Assembly: GCF_009755225.1 (NCBI RefSeq)
Contig: NZ_WQKZ01000002.1
Span: forward strand, 744,001-808,000
DNA: 64,000 bases
Direction of reading: 5' to 3'
Source: Hymenobacter ginkgonis
GTDB lineage: Bacteria; Bacteroidota; Bacteroidia; Cytophagales; Hymenobacteraceae
How positions within the stretch are numbered: the stretch's first letter is position 1; every line of letters starts with the position of its first letter. Below the pieces are notes generated by a model. That model had not been told where the DNA came from. It worked only from the letters and a program-made list of their open reading frames with translations, and searched no databases. A program made the translations under genes and the position numbers. Below, one piece after another: positions 25,186 to 33,859 of this stretch.

Positions 25186-26766
25186 ATGGCTGAAGTACGC
25201 CCGGACGAAGTATCCGCCATTCTGCGGCAGCAACTGTCCAATTTCAAATCGGCCGCCGAGCTGGAAGAAGTCGGCACTGTGTTGCAGGTTGGCGACGGCG
25301 TGGCCCGCATTTACGGCCTTACCCATGCCCAATCGGGTGAGCTAATTGAGTTTGAAAACGGCTTGCAAGCCTTGGTGCTCAACCTGGAAGAAGACAACGT
25401 AGGCGCCGTAATGCTCGGCGAATACGGCGATATCCGGGAAGGTGCTACCGTACGCCGGACTAATAAAATTGCCGCTATTCAAGTGGGCGAGGGCATTGTG
25501 GGCCGCGTAGTAAACACGCTGGGCCAGCCCATTGACGGCCGCGGTCCCATCCAAGGCCAGACCTACGAAATGCCCCTAGAGCGTAAAGCTCCTGGTGTAA
25601 TCTTCCGTCAGCCAGTGACCGAGCCGCTGCAAACTGGAATCAAGGCTATTGACGCTATGATTCCGATTGGCCGTGGCCAGCGCGAACTGATTATCGGTGA
25701 CCGCCAGACTGGTAAATCTACTGTGGCCCTTGATGCCATTCTGAATCAGCGCGAGTTTTTTGAGCGCGGCGAACCCGTGTTCTGCATTTATGTAGCTATC
25801 GGCCAGAAGGCTTCGACCGTAGCGCAGGTGGTAAATGCCTTAACCAAAGGCGGTGCCATGGATTACACGGTGGTAGTATCAGCCTCGGCTTCGGATCCAG
25901 CCCCAATGCAGTTTTACGCGCCTTTCACGGGTGCTGCTATCGGCGAATACTTCCGCGATACGGGCCGTCCGGCGCTGGTAGTGTACGATGACTTGTCGAA
26001 GCAAGCTGTGGCTTACCGCGAAGTGTCGCTGTTGCTGCGTCGTCCTCCCGGACGTGAAGCATACCCCGGCGACGTATTCTATCTGCACAGCCGCTTGCTG
26101 GAGCGCGCCGCTAAAATTAACGCTTCGGACGAGATTGCGCGCAACATGAACGACTTGCCCGATAGCCTCAAGCCGCTTGTGAAAGGTGGTGGTTCGCTAA
26201 CGGCCCTACCCCTCATCGAAACGCAGGCAGGTGACGTATCGGCTTATATCCCAACCAACGTAATCTCGATTACTGACGGGCAGATATTCCTCGAAACTAA
26301 CCTATTCAACTCGGGTGTGCGTCCCGCTATCAACGTGGGTATCTCGGTAAGCCGCGTAGGTGGTAATGCCCAGATTAAGAGCATGAAGAAGGTATCGGGT
26401 ACTTTGAAGCTTGACCAGGCGCAGTTCCGCGAATTGGAAGCTTTCGCCAAATTCGGTTCCGACCTCGATGCCTCGACCAAGCTTACGATTGAGCGTGGCC
26501 GCCGTAACCTCGAAATTTTGAAGCAACCCCAGTTTTCGCCCGTAAAGGTGGAGGACCAAGTAGCCATCATTTACGCCGCTACCAATGGCTTGCTCGATAC
26601 GGTGCCGGTAAACCGGGTGCGCGAGTTTGAGACAGAGTTCCGGCAGGTGATGAATGCCCGCAATCCTGAAGCCCTTAAGGCGCTAAAGGCTGGCAAGCTA
26701 GATGACTCCGTGACGGGTGCCATCCGCCAGACTGCTAAGGATGTAGCTGCTAACTACGCTGTTTAA
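25186..26766 (+). CDS. atpA: ATP synthase subunit alpha (F1)
   Basis: Alpha is the non-catalytic nucleotide-binding subunit of F1. The 526-residue protein has the beta-barrel N-terminus ([13 protein letters not shown]), Walker [10 protein letters not shown] near residue 171, the [12 protein letters not shown]alker B region, and the alpha signature [14 protein letters not shown]. It is followed by an AT-rich inverted repeat and then atpG. The catalytic beta and epsilon genes (atpD, atpC) do not follow atpG, which matches the split arrangement usual in Bacteroidota. Confidence 0.98.
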   Translation: MAEVRPDEVSAILRQQLSNFKSAAELEEVGTVLQVGDGVARIYGLTHAQSGELIEFENGLQALVLNLEEDNVGAVMLGEYGDIREGATVRRTNKIAAIQVGEGIVGRVVNTLGQPIDGRGPIQGQTYEMPLERKAPGVIFRQPVTEPLQTGIKAIDAMIPIGRGQRELIIGDRQTGKSTVALDAILNQREFFERGEPVFCIYVAIGQKASTVAQVVNALTKGGAMDYTVVVSASASDPAPMQFYAPFTGAAIGEYFRDTGRPALVVYDDLSKQAVAYREVSLLLRRPPGREAYPGDVFYLHSRLLERAAKINASDEIARNMNDLPDSLKPLVKGGGSLTALPLIETQAGDVSAYIPTNVISITDGQIFLETNLFNSGVRPAINVGISVSRVGGNAQIKSMKKVSGTLKLDQAQFRELEAFAKFGSDLDASTKLTIERGRRNLEILKQPQFSPVKVEDQVAIIYAATNGLLDTVPVNRVREFETEFRQVMNARNPEALKALKAGKLDDSVTGAIRQTAKDVAANYAV

Positions 26767-26778
26767 GAAAATCAGAAA

Positions 26779-26867
26779 TTATGAGTTATGAATTATGAGT
26801 TGACAACCAGTTTCTTCAGCGATGACGAAAGCTTGTCATTCATAATTCATAATTCAAAACTCATAAT
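26779..26867. repeat. AT-rich inverted repeat between atpA and atpG
   Basis: The left arm ATTATGAGTTATGAATTATG, AGTTGACA is mirrored by TGTCATTCATAATTCATAAT, TCAAAACTCATAAT on the right. The ATTCATAAT unit recurs alone at 40559, before nusB. It fills the atpA-atpG spacer. Confidence 0.7.
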
Positions 26868-26875
26868 TAACCCAC

Positions 26876-27778
26876 ATGGCTAGCTTAAAAGAAGTCCGCT
26901 CGCGCATTCAGTCGGTATCGAGCACGCAGCAGATTACCAAAGCCATGAAAATGGTAGCGGCAGCTAAGTTGCGCCGGGCTCAGGACAACATCATCCGTAT
27001 GCGGCCTTACGCCCAGCGGCTAACCAGTATTTTGGCTAACCTAACGCGCACGACAACTGACGAGGTAGTGAGCGAGTATGGCCAAGTGCGGGAAGTGCGC
27101 CGGGTGTTGATTATTGCAATCACGTCAGACCGTGGTTTGGCAGGAGCTTTCAACGCCAACATATTCAAAGGGGTAAGCGCACTGATTGCAGACCGCTATG
27201 CCAACTTGCCCGTGAATGCCATCTCGATAATGGCGATTGGTAAAAAGGCGCACGATTATTACGGCCGTCGCAGTTATGCCCGGGTAGGCGACTACACGCA
27301 CGTATTTGCGCAGCTATCTTTCAACACTGTTCGCCTTGCCGCCGAGGAAGCCATGAGTGGCTTCGTAGCTGGCACGTATGACGAGGTGGTGATGGTGTAC
27401 AACGAGTTTAAAAACGTTGCTACCCAGTTCGTGCAGGCTGAGCAATTATTACCGTTGGTGCCGACTGCGGAGCCCGCTGGTACTCCCAGTGCTACGGCGC
27501 CTGACAATAGCATTGATTACATTTTTGAGCCGAGCAAGGAGGAAATTATCCAAACTCTTATTCCGCAGAGTTTAAAAATTCAGCTGTATAAAGCTGTTCT
27601 GGAAAGCAATGCATCGGAGCACGGAGCCCGCATGACGGCAATGGATAAAGCTACTGATAACGCTGGTGAACTACTAAAATCGCTGAAATTAACGTATAAC
27701 CGGACGCGCCAAGCGGCCATTACCACGGAAATTCTGGAGATTGTAGGGGGCGCCGAGGCGTTGGCGGCTAGTCGATAA
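26876..27778 (+). CDS. atpG: ATP synthase subunit gamma (F1)
   Basis: Gamma is the central rotor shaft. The 300-residue protein shows the N-terminal signature MASLKEVRSRIQSVSSTQQI and TKAMKMVAAAKLRRAQ, a central Rossmann-like part (ITSDRGLAGAFNANIFK) and the C-terminal helix (NRTRQAAITTEILEIVGGAEAL). It ends the local atp cluster and is followed by a strong terminator. Confidence 0.98.
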   Translation: MASLKEVRSRIQSVSSTQQITKAMKMVAAAKLRRAQDNIIRMRPYAQRLTSILANLTRTTTDEVVSEYGQVREVRRVLIIAITSDRGLAGAFNANIFKGVSALIADRYANLPVNAISIMAIGKKAHDYYGRRSYARVGDYTHVFAQLSFNTVRLAAEEAMSGFVAGTYDEVVMVYNEFKNVATQFVQAEQLLPLVPTAEPAGTPSATAPDNSIDYIFEPSKEEIIQTLIPQSLKIQLYKAVLESNASEHGARMTAMDKATDNAGELLKSLKLTYNRTRQAAITTEILEIVGGAEALAASR

Positions 27779-27797
27779 TCAAGAAGTACCACATCCT

Positions 27798-27832
27798 GAA
27801 AAGCTCAGTAGCCAACCGGTTACTGAGCTTTT
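27798..27832 (+). terminator. Terminator of the ATP synthase operon
   Basis: A 13-base perfect stem (GAAAAGCTCAGTA and complement) with a 9-base loop is followed by CTATTTT. It lies 20 bases after the atpG stop. Confidence 0.9.
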
Positions 27833-27917
27833 CTATTTTAGCTCACCGCGCAGGTAAGTTTTCGAGATAACGCCAAGTGTTTAGAGTCTACCAGCCGGTA
27901 AATTGTTGCTGTTAAGT

Positions 27918-29877
27918 ATGAGTGCACTTGTAACGCTGTTTGAGCTCAGAAACTGGGGCGCCCGCTGGCTATTGGCTTTGCTGTGTCTGGTGGCCGGGCG
28001 AGGGCAGGCGCAGCCAACACGAGTTAAGCCTCTAGAACTGCACCGTCAGGATAGCCTGCGCCAGCTACTACGAATAGACCTGCGCCCCGATACCATCCGG
28101 GTAAACCGCCTGAATAAGCTTGCCCTGGCTTTGCGTACAAACTCCACAACCCAAGCAATGGCCTTGTTTAGCGAGGCCCTGCGCTTGGCGAGGCTGCTTG
28201 GTTATCCAGCCGGTCAGGGTGACGCACAGTTTGGCCTGGGGTATTGCTACCGAGCTGCCAATGCTTACGACTCAGCGCTATATCATACCCAGGAGGCCTT
28301 GCAACTTTACACACGGCTACAAGACGATTTCAATCGAGTGCGTGGGTTGTACAACCTTGCCCGCATCTACCATGAGCAGGGTTACTACAGTCAGGCACTG
28401 TCGGCCAGCCTAGAGGGCTTGGCCATAGCGCAGACTCACCATAACCGGAAGGGAATGCTTTTTACGCAGGTGCAATTGGGCCTGACAAATAACTGCCTTA
28501 GGACAGTACAAAGCCGCTCGGCAGCATTTAGAACAGGCCCTTTTGCTGGCTCAACTGCTGCCCGATGCGGTAGGGGTAGGCCATGCCTATAGCGGCCTCG
28601 GCGACCTCAGCCGGCAGCAGCAGCGCTGGGCGCAGGCGCGCTATTACTATAAGCAAGCCGCTGCCAGCTACTGCAAAGTATACAATGCCGCGGGTATGCT
28701 TCCTACCGAGCTTAGCTTAATCGAGATGACGGAGCGTGAGGGGTACCACGACTTAGCGTTTGCGGCGGCGCCCGGCTTGCTGGTCCGTGCGCGCCAAGCG
28801 AATAGCCCCTGGCAAGAAGTGCGGGCTCGGCTGCTGCTAGCGAGCATTTTCCTGGCCATTGGCCAGCCCGATAGTGCGTTGCACTACGGTACCAGCGGCT
28901 TGGCCATCGCGCAGCGTAATGGCCTGCGGCAGGAAACGTATGATGCCGCTAAGGCACTGGCCAAAATAAGTGTGCAGCAAGGCCGCTGGCAGCAGGCCTA
29001 TCACTACCAGTACCTGGTAGGTGCTTACGCCGACAGCCTGACTGGCGAAGCCGCTCGCCGCCGAGTGGCTGCCCTCGAGCTGACGTATGCCCGTAGTCAG
29101 CAGCAAAGCCAGATTAGGCTGCTTACCCAGCGCACGCGCCTGCAGGCACAGCAGCAGGAGCTAGACCGCCTGCGCTACCACCAGCAGGTAGCCGCGCTTA
29201 CCATCCTGGGGATGCTGCTACTGCTGCTGGGCGGTTATTTGCTGTGGCGCTATCGCCGCCGCGAACAGTTACGGTTGGCTGCATTGCGCACCCGCATCGC
29301 CGCCGATTTGCACGACGAAGTAGGCAGTATGCTTACCCAAATATCCATGCAGAGCAACTTGCTACGGGAGGGCCGCTATGCCCCCGCGCAGCAGCAAGCC
29401 TACCTCGACCAGATGTCGGAAGCCAGCCTCCGGGCTGCTCGCCAGATGAGCGATGCCGTGTGGAGCATCGATGCTCGCTATGACTCGGCCGCTAGCTTGC
29501 TTGACCGCCTGCGCGACCATGCCCACCAAGTGCTGCCCGCGGCTGGCGTAGAGTTGGACTTTTGGGCCGACCCTGCGCTCACTGCCAGCAATATTCCCTT
29601 GGCTACGCGCCAGGCCTTGTACTTCATTTATAAAGAAGCGCTGCACAATGTGGTGAAACACGCCCGGGCCCAGCAGGTGCGGGTGCGCTTGCGCTTGCTG
29701 GGCCGCCAGCTAGAGCTAACTGTGCACGATGATGGCCAGGGGCTGGGCGATACTGGCTGTGATGCAGGCCAGGGGTTACGCAATATGCGTATGCGTGCCC
29801 TATCGGTGGGTGGGTCCATCACGCTGGCAAACACGAAGCCAGGCATCCGCCTCGTAGCGCGCCTGCCGCTGGGGTAG
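27918..29877 (+). pseudogene. TPR sensor histidine kinase gene interrupted by a +1 frameshift
   Basis: Two overlapping frames encode parts of one kinase. Frame one (ATG 27918 to 28592) gives a signal-like N-terminus ending GRGQAQ and TPR-like helices; frame two (open from before 28501 to 29877) continues the TPRs, then a coiled coil, a membrane helix (AALTILGMLLLLLGGYLLW), a HisKA_3 box (RIAADLHDEVGSML) and an ATPase domain (EALHNVVKHA, DDGQGLG). Reading frame two from 28501 gives GQYKAARQHLEQALLLAQLL, which joins smoothly to NNCL of frame one if a single base at about 28498-28500 is skipped. The junction reads CTT AGG. It is a real frameshift, a sequencing error or a programmed one. The response regulator follows 37 bases on. 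Confidence 0.8.
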
Positions 29878-29914
29878 GGAGCGCTGCTTAATCACATTTT
29901 CACATGTTTATGCT

Positions 29915-30589
29915 ATGGCGGCGTATAGCAGTGGCGCCGACATTTGCGGGGTGATAATACTCGGCATCATCGAAGACCAGCCTGCCATTCGGGAAGCGCT
30001 GTGCAGCTACCTGGGTGGGCAGCCCGATATGCGCTGTGTTTTGGATGCGGAATCGATAGAAGATTTTGTCGCGCAGCTGCCCAGTGCAGGCCAACTACCC
30101 AACCTTGTGCTCTCCGATATTGGCCTGCCGGGCCTCTCTGGCATCGAAGGGCTGGCCGTGCTGCGCCGCCAACTACCGCAGGCCGATGTGCTGATGCTGA
30201 GCGTATACACCGATGCCGAGCGCGTATTTGAGGCGCTACGGGCTGGGGCCGTGGGCTACCTCGAAAAAACAACGCCCCTACCCCTGCTCGCCGACTTGCT
30301 GCGCCAGGTTGCGGCCGGGGGGTCGCCCATGAGCCCGAGTGTGGCCCGGCACATTATCCAGCATTTTCGGCCCGCGCTGCGCCAGTCAGAAAATGGCCTC
30401 ACTGCCCGCGAGCAAGACATTGTGCGCGGCATCGAGGATGGCCTGAGCTACAAGCTTATCGCCGACCGACTGTTCCTAAGCATTGACACGGTGCGCAGCC
30501 ACATTCGCCAGATATACCGCAAGCTGCAAGTCAATTCCAAAGCCGAAGTTATTGCCTGGGGGCGGCAGCGGCCGCCGCAGCCTGGCTAG
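29915..30589 (+). CDS. NarL/LuxR-family response regulator (partner of the frameshifted kinase)
   Basis: A 224-residue transcription regulator: receiver domain (about 13-130) with acidic pair E20/D21, phosphoacceptor D68 (LVLSDIGLPG), and a GYLEKTT lysine near the end; then a LuxR-type helix-turn-helix (LTAREQDIVRGIEDGLSYKL, SIDTVRSHIRQIYRKL). The gene starts 37 bases after the kinase, so the two likely form a two-component pair. Targets are not evident. Confidence 0.92.
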   Translation: MAAYSSGADICGVIILGIIEDQPAIREALCSYLGGQPDMRCVLDAESIEDFVAQLPSAGQLPNLVLSDIGLPGLSGIEGLAVLRRQLPQADVLMLSVYTDAERVFEALRAGAVGYLEKTTPLPLLADLLRQVAAGGSPMSPSVARHIIQHFRPALRQSENGLTAREQDIVRGIEDGLSYKLIADRLFLSIDTVRSHIRQIYRKLQVNSKAEVIAWGRQRPPQPG

Positions 30590-30666
30590 CTAGCCGCTCA
30601 CTTCGTGAGCCTCAGTTTACCTGCTTTCACCGTTTTTCAGCGCCCGAGGTAATTGTTTTTTACCAA

Positions 30667-30870
30667 ATGAATTTGCTTCCTACCCCCCTCCCTTCGCTCA
30701 GCCTCACGGCCGAGCAAACCGCCCGGCAGCGCGAAGTGGAGAATGCCTTGCTCGTCCAAACCTTGTGCGGCCGGCGGCCCGGGCTGGACGTGCGCACGCA
30801 ACTGCTGCGCTACGTTGCCGGCGAGCTAAGCCGCGAGCAGGCTTTTGCCAACTTGTACGTGGGGCTGTAG
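30667..30870 (+). CDS. Small protein with VbhA-antitoxin-like motif
   Basis: A 67-residue ORF. Its C-terminal half (REVENALLVQTLCGRRPGLD, then LLRYVAGELSREQAF) resembles the short helical VbhA/FicA-type antitoxin fold that blocks Fic toxins, with the recognisable end pattern 'YxxGELSxEQA'. No Fic toxin gene (HPFxxGNGR) lies nearby, so if the family call is right it is an orphan or has another role. The codon pattern agrees with neighbours. It sits 77 bases after the response regulator. Real gene probable, function uncertain. Confidence 0.45.
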   Translation: MNLLPTPLPSLSLTAEQTARQREVENALLVQTLCGRRPGLDVRTQLLRYVAGELSREQAFANLYVGL

Positions 30871-30985
30871 CTATTCCATCGGGTAGCGGGCACCTGGCTT
30901 GGCATAGGCTCACAAGGCGGTAAATACTACCAGCGAGGCAAGCGAAACTACGCGCCTATCGAGGGGCACAAGCCCAGGCAGCGGC

Positions 30986-30993
30986 TACCTTTG
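30986..30993 (+). promoter_or_regulatory. Possible Bacteroidota -7 promoter box
   Basis: TACCTTTG matches the TAnnTTTG -7 element. It could serve the kinase at 31162, leaving a leader of about 160 bases. No clear -33 TTG element is seen. Confidence 0.3.
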
Positions 30994-31161
30994 ACTGCTT
31001 CAGTCGGCGAGAGCAGGGCTAGTAGTTGGCAAGAACAAATTGCTGATTGCTAAGAAGTAAGGATAATTGTTTAGGGTGCATTGCTGGCGGCCTTGCGTGC
31101 GCCCTGTGGCTGCCCAGCCAACTGGTACTATGCTCCCCATGGCTTTCCCCTCAGCACTTTT

Positions 31162-31968
31162 ATGAATGTCCCCGCAGAAGTAGAGTTTGGCCAGTTGCTG
31201 ATAGGTGGCATTGGGTTTATGCTGCTGGCAACGGTGGCACTGGTTGTATTTGTAATAGTATATCAAAAGCGCCTGCTGCGCCAGCAATTGCGCCAGCGCC
31301 TGGCCGAGGCCGAGTACCAGCAGCACTTGCTGGCTGCCGTTATTGAGGCCCAGGAGCATGAGCGCGAGCGCATTGGCCGCGACTTGCACGATGGAATCGG
31401 CTCTACAATTGCCACTGCTAAAATGCTGATGAGCCGGCTGAGCGCGGACGCGGTAACACCCGATGCCGCCACGCTGCTCGGAATGATTCAGGAAATAATG
31501 GGTACCGCCGTGCACGATGTACGCAGCATTTCGCACAGCCTGTACCCGGCCGTGCTAACGCACTTTGGCTTGGCCGAAGCCTTGCAGCACCTCGTAGACA
31601 TATGTAACGAAACCGGCTCACTCGCTATAAAGCTGGAGGTGGCCTACCTCCAGCCGCTGGTGCTAGCCCAGGAGCTGGCCCTGTACCGCATTTGTCAAGA
31701 ACTGATACACAATGCCTTAAAGCATGCGCGCGGCGCCACGCAGCTACTGGTTGGCCTGCGGCAGCAGGCCGGCGGCCTCACCCTTACCGTGGAGGACGAC
31801 GGCTGCGGCTTTGCCCCGGCCACCTCGGGGGCGCCGCTGGCCACGGGCGCTGGCCTGCGTAGCATCGAAGTGCGCGTGCAGATGCTGCATGGCCGCTTAC
31901 GCCGACACTCGGCGCCCGGCCAGGGCACCTCTACTACTATCTACTTGGCAGCTCCGGCCGCTACCTAA
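31162..31968 (+). CDS. Sensor histidine kinase (HisKA_3 type)
   Basis: A 268-residue membrane kinase. From ATG 31162 it has a single membrane helix (about 14-36, IGGIGFMLLATVALVVFVIV), a short coiled coil, the phosphoacceptor helix ERERIGRDLHDGIGSTIATA with the LHDGIGS histidine, and an HATPase domain with N-box ELIHNALKHA and DDGCGF. There is no sensory domain outside the membrane, so it probably senses through the membrane or a partner. The upstream TTG frame to 31081 has no conserved look. Its regulator follows 29 bases later. Confidence 0.9.
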   Translation: MNVPAEVEFGQLLIGGIGFMLLATVALVVFVIVYQKRLLRQQLRQRLAEAEYQQHLLAAVIEAQEHERERIGRDLHDGIGSTIATAKMLMSRLSADAVTPDAATLLGMIQEIMGTAVHDVRSISHSLYPAVLTHFGLAEALQHLVDICNETGSLAIKLEVAYLQPLVLAQELALYRICQELIHNALKHARGATQLLVGLRQQAGGLTLTVEDDGCGFAPATSGAPLATGAGLRSIEVRVQMLHGRLRRHSAPGQGTSTTIYLAAPAAT

Positions 31969-31997
31969 CCCAATCCCACCCAGTTACCTCGCTTCTC

Positions 31998-32666
31998 ATG
32001 GTTGCCATTGATTACCCAGTTCAGATAGCCTTGCTCGACGACCACCCGCTGTTTCGGCAAGGGGTGCGCTACATTCTACAAACCCTGCCCTACGTGGCGG
32101 GGATTTTTGATACGGGTGAGTTTGCCCCGCTGCTTGCCCACTGCCGCCAACGCCTGCCCGACCTCCTGCTGCTTGACCTGCAGCTGCCCGGCACCGACGG
32201 CTCGGAGGTGGCCCGGCAGCTACTCAGCGAATTTCCGGACCTGAAAATCATCGTCTTGTCGATGTTTTCGGCCGATAAGTTTATTGCCCAAATGCTTAAG
32301 CTGGGGGTGCGCAGCTACCTGCCCAAAGATGTGGACGACGCGCAGCTGCGCGTCGCCATTGAGGAGGTACTCGTGACGGGTAGCCACGTGACGCCCCGGA
32401 TAGCGCAGGCCCTGCTAAATAGCGAGCAGCACCCTACCCCCCTCCGCCCGTTGGTGCTCCCTCGCCTGGTGCAGCTCACGCCGCGCGAAGAAGAAATTCT
32501 GCACCTCATCTGCGGAGGGCACACGGCCGCCGATATCGCCGACCGGCTCTTTATCAGCCGCCGCACCGTGGAAGGCCATCGCCAAAAGCTGCTGGAAAAA
32601 ACCAGCGCGCCCAATTCGGCCGGCTTGGTGCTGTACGCCGCCCGCCACGGCCTGCTCGATAATTAA
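31998..32666 (+). CDS. NarL/LuxR-family response regulator
   Basis: A 222-residue regulator with receiver residues D14/D15 and phosphoacceptor D60 (LLLLDLQLPG), a YLPKDV lysine, and a C-terminal LuxR helix-turn-helix (LTPREEEILHLICGGHTAAD, SRRTVEGHRQKLLEKT). It is paired with the kinase ending 29 bases upstream. Together with 27918-30589 this gives two adjacent kinase/regulator pairs of the same class. Confidence 0.93.
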   Translation: MVAIDYPVQIALLDDHPLFRQGVRYILQTLPYVAGIFDTGEFAPLLAHCRQRLPDLLLLDLQLPGTDGSEVARQLLSEFPDLKIIVLSMFSADKFIAQMLKLGVRSYLPKDVDDAQLRVAIEEVLVTGSHVTPRIAQALLNSEQHPTPLRPLVLPRLVQLTPREEEILHLICGGHTAADIADRLFISRRTVEGHRQKLLEKTSAPNSAGLVLYAARHGLLDN

Positions 32667-32928
32667 GCTAGTCCAACTCGCCAACCCTTTCAAAAGGGTA
32701 AAAAATAGTGGGGCTTAATAAAAATGAGGTATTTCTACGCTTAAAACCCGCAGATTTGCCGCCTTCTTTTGCAATAAATCTCGAGCTTGGTCACTCGTTG
32801 TTAGGGAACGCTGCCGCTTCTACACTATGAAACAACTTTGCTGCTCCCACTAGCAAGCCGAAAACCAGTGCGTTCAACGCTTTGAGCGAATTGCTACGTA
32901 TTCGCCTCTTTCTGCAAAATGTGCGTTT

Positions 32929-32960
32929 AGGCCTCCGCTACCTCTGCGTAGCGGAGGCCT
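32929..32960. terminator. Perfect 13-bp hairpin
   Basis: AGGCCTCCGCTAC and its exact complement enclose CTCTGC. No T-run follows on either strand, so it may be a factor-dependent terminator or a structural element rather than an intrinsic terminator. Confidence 0.5.
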
Positions 32961-33009
32961 TCCGGCGCTAGGGGGGTAGGGCAGCCGGCGGTGGCGGCAG
33001 CCGGAGCGG

Positions 33010-33017
33010 TACTTTTG
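33010..33017 (+). promoter_or_regulatory. TACTTTTG -7 box immediately before truA
   Basis: The box matches TAnnTTTG and ends 6 bases before the truA ATG. With transcription starting about 6-8 bases downstream of the box, the mRNA would be leaderless or nearly so. No -33 TTTG is obvious. Confidence 0.45.
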
Positions 33018-33023
33018 TGGTGC

Positions 33024-33779
33024 ATGCGCTATTTTATTCATTTTGCCTACGACGGCACGGCCTACTGCGGCTGGCAGGTGCAGCCGGGCGTGCCCACTGT
33101 GCAGGCTGCCCTCGACAAAGCCCTGAGCCAAGTATTGCGCCAGCCGGTGCACACGCTAGGCAGCGGCCGCACCGATGCTGGCGTGCACGCCAGCCACCAA
33201 GTAGCCCATTTTAAGGCCGATTTTCCGCCCGAAATGACTTTCGACCTGTTGCGCTACCGCCTCAACCGTGCCCTACCCCCCGATGTGCAGGTCTACCGCA
33301 TCCACGAGGTGGGCGAGAAGGCTAACGCCCGCTTTTCGGCCGAGGCTCGCACCTACGAATACGTGGTGGCTTTGCGGCCCGACCCATTTCGGCGCGACCA
33401 AGCGCTGTACCTCGACCGTGCCCCCGACGTGGCGGCTATGAACGAGGCCGCCGCCTACTTGGTGGGGCAGTTCGATTTCACGGCTTTCTCGAAGGTGAAG
33501 GGCGACGATGGCCACTACGTTTGCTACCTCTACGAGGCGGGCTGGCACCCGGCGCCGGGCGGGCTGGTATTTCGCATCAAGGCCAACCGCTTTGTGCGCG
33601 GCATGGTGCGGCTGGTGGTGGGCACGCTGCTCGATGTGGGCCGGGGCAAGCTTACCCCCCTCGAATTTCAGCAGGTGCTGCACCGGCAGCAGCGCATCGC
33701 GGCTAGTGGCGCGGCGCCGGCCAAAGGTTTGTTTCTGAGCAAAGTGGACTACGAGCCGGGCATTGTGCCCGAGGAATAG
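33024..33779 (+). CDS. truA: TruA, tRNA pseudouridine(38-40) synthase
   Basis: TruA converts uridines 38-40 in the tRNA anticodon arm to pseudouridine. From ATG 33024 the protein has 251 residues and begins MRYFIHFAYDGTAYCGWQVQ. The catalytic aspartate is D51 in GSGRTDAGVHA; later family motifs include ARFSAEARTYEYVV, FDFTAFSKV and FVRGMVRLVVGTLLDVG. Length is normal. The next gene begins 80 bases downstream. Confidence 0.97.
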   Translation: MRYFIHFAYDGTAYCGWQVQPGVPTVQAALDKALSQVLRQPVHTLGSGRTDAGVHASHQVAHFKADFPPEMTFDLLRYRLNRALPPDVQVYRIHEVGEKANARFSAEARTYEYVVALRPDPFRRDQALYLDRAPDVAAMNEAAAYLVGQFDFTAFSKVKGDDGHYVCYLYEAGWHPAPGGLVFRIKANRFVRGMVRLVVGTLLDVGRGKLTPLEFQQVLHRQQRIAASGAAPAKGLFLSKVDYEPGIVPEE

Positions 33780-33859
33780 GGGAGGGGTAGGGAAGGAAAC
33801 CCAGCCTTCTGCCCCCGCTCCAGAACGAACCTGGCTGACCTTTGTTACTACCCTACTCT

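Larger units (their letters stand above)
32667..33023. other. Intergenic region before truA
   Basis: No gene is seen. It holds an AT-rich stretch (32690-32800), a perfect 13-base hairpin at 32929-32960, a GGGGGTAGGG motif at 32972 and the TACTTTTG box of truA at 33010. Confidence 0.7.

Noticed and set aside
31263..31472. Minus-strand ORFs opposite the second kinase
   Set aside because: They overlap the HisKA_3 and ATPase motifs of a well-supported gene and have no independent features.
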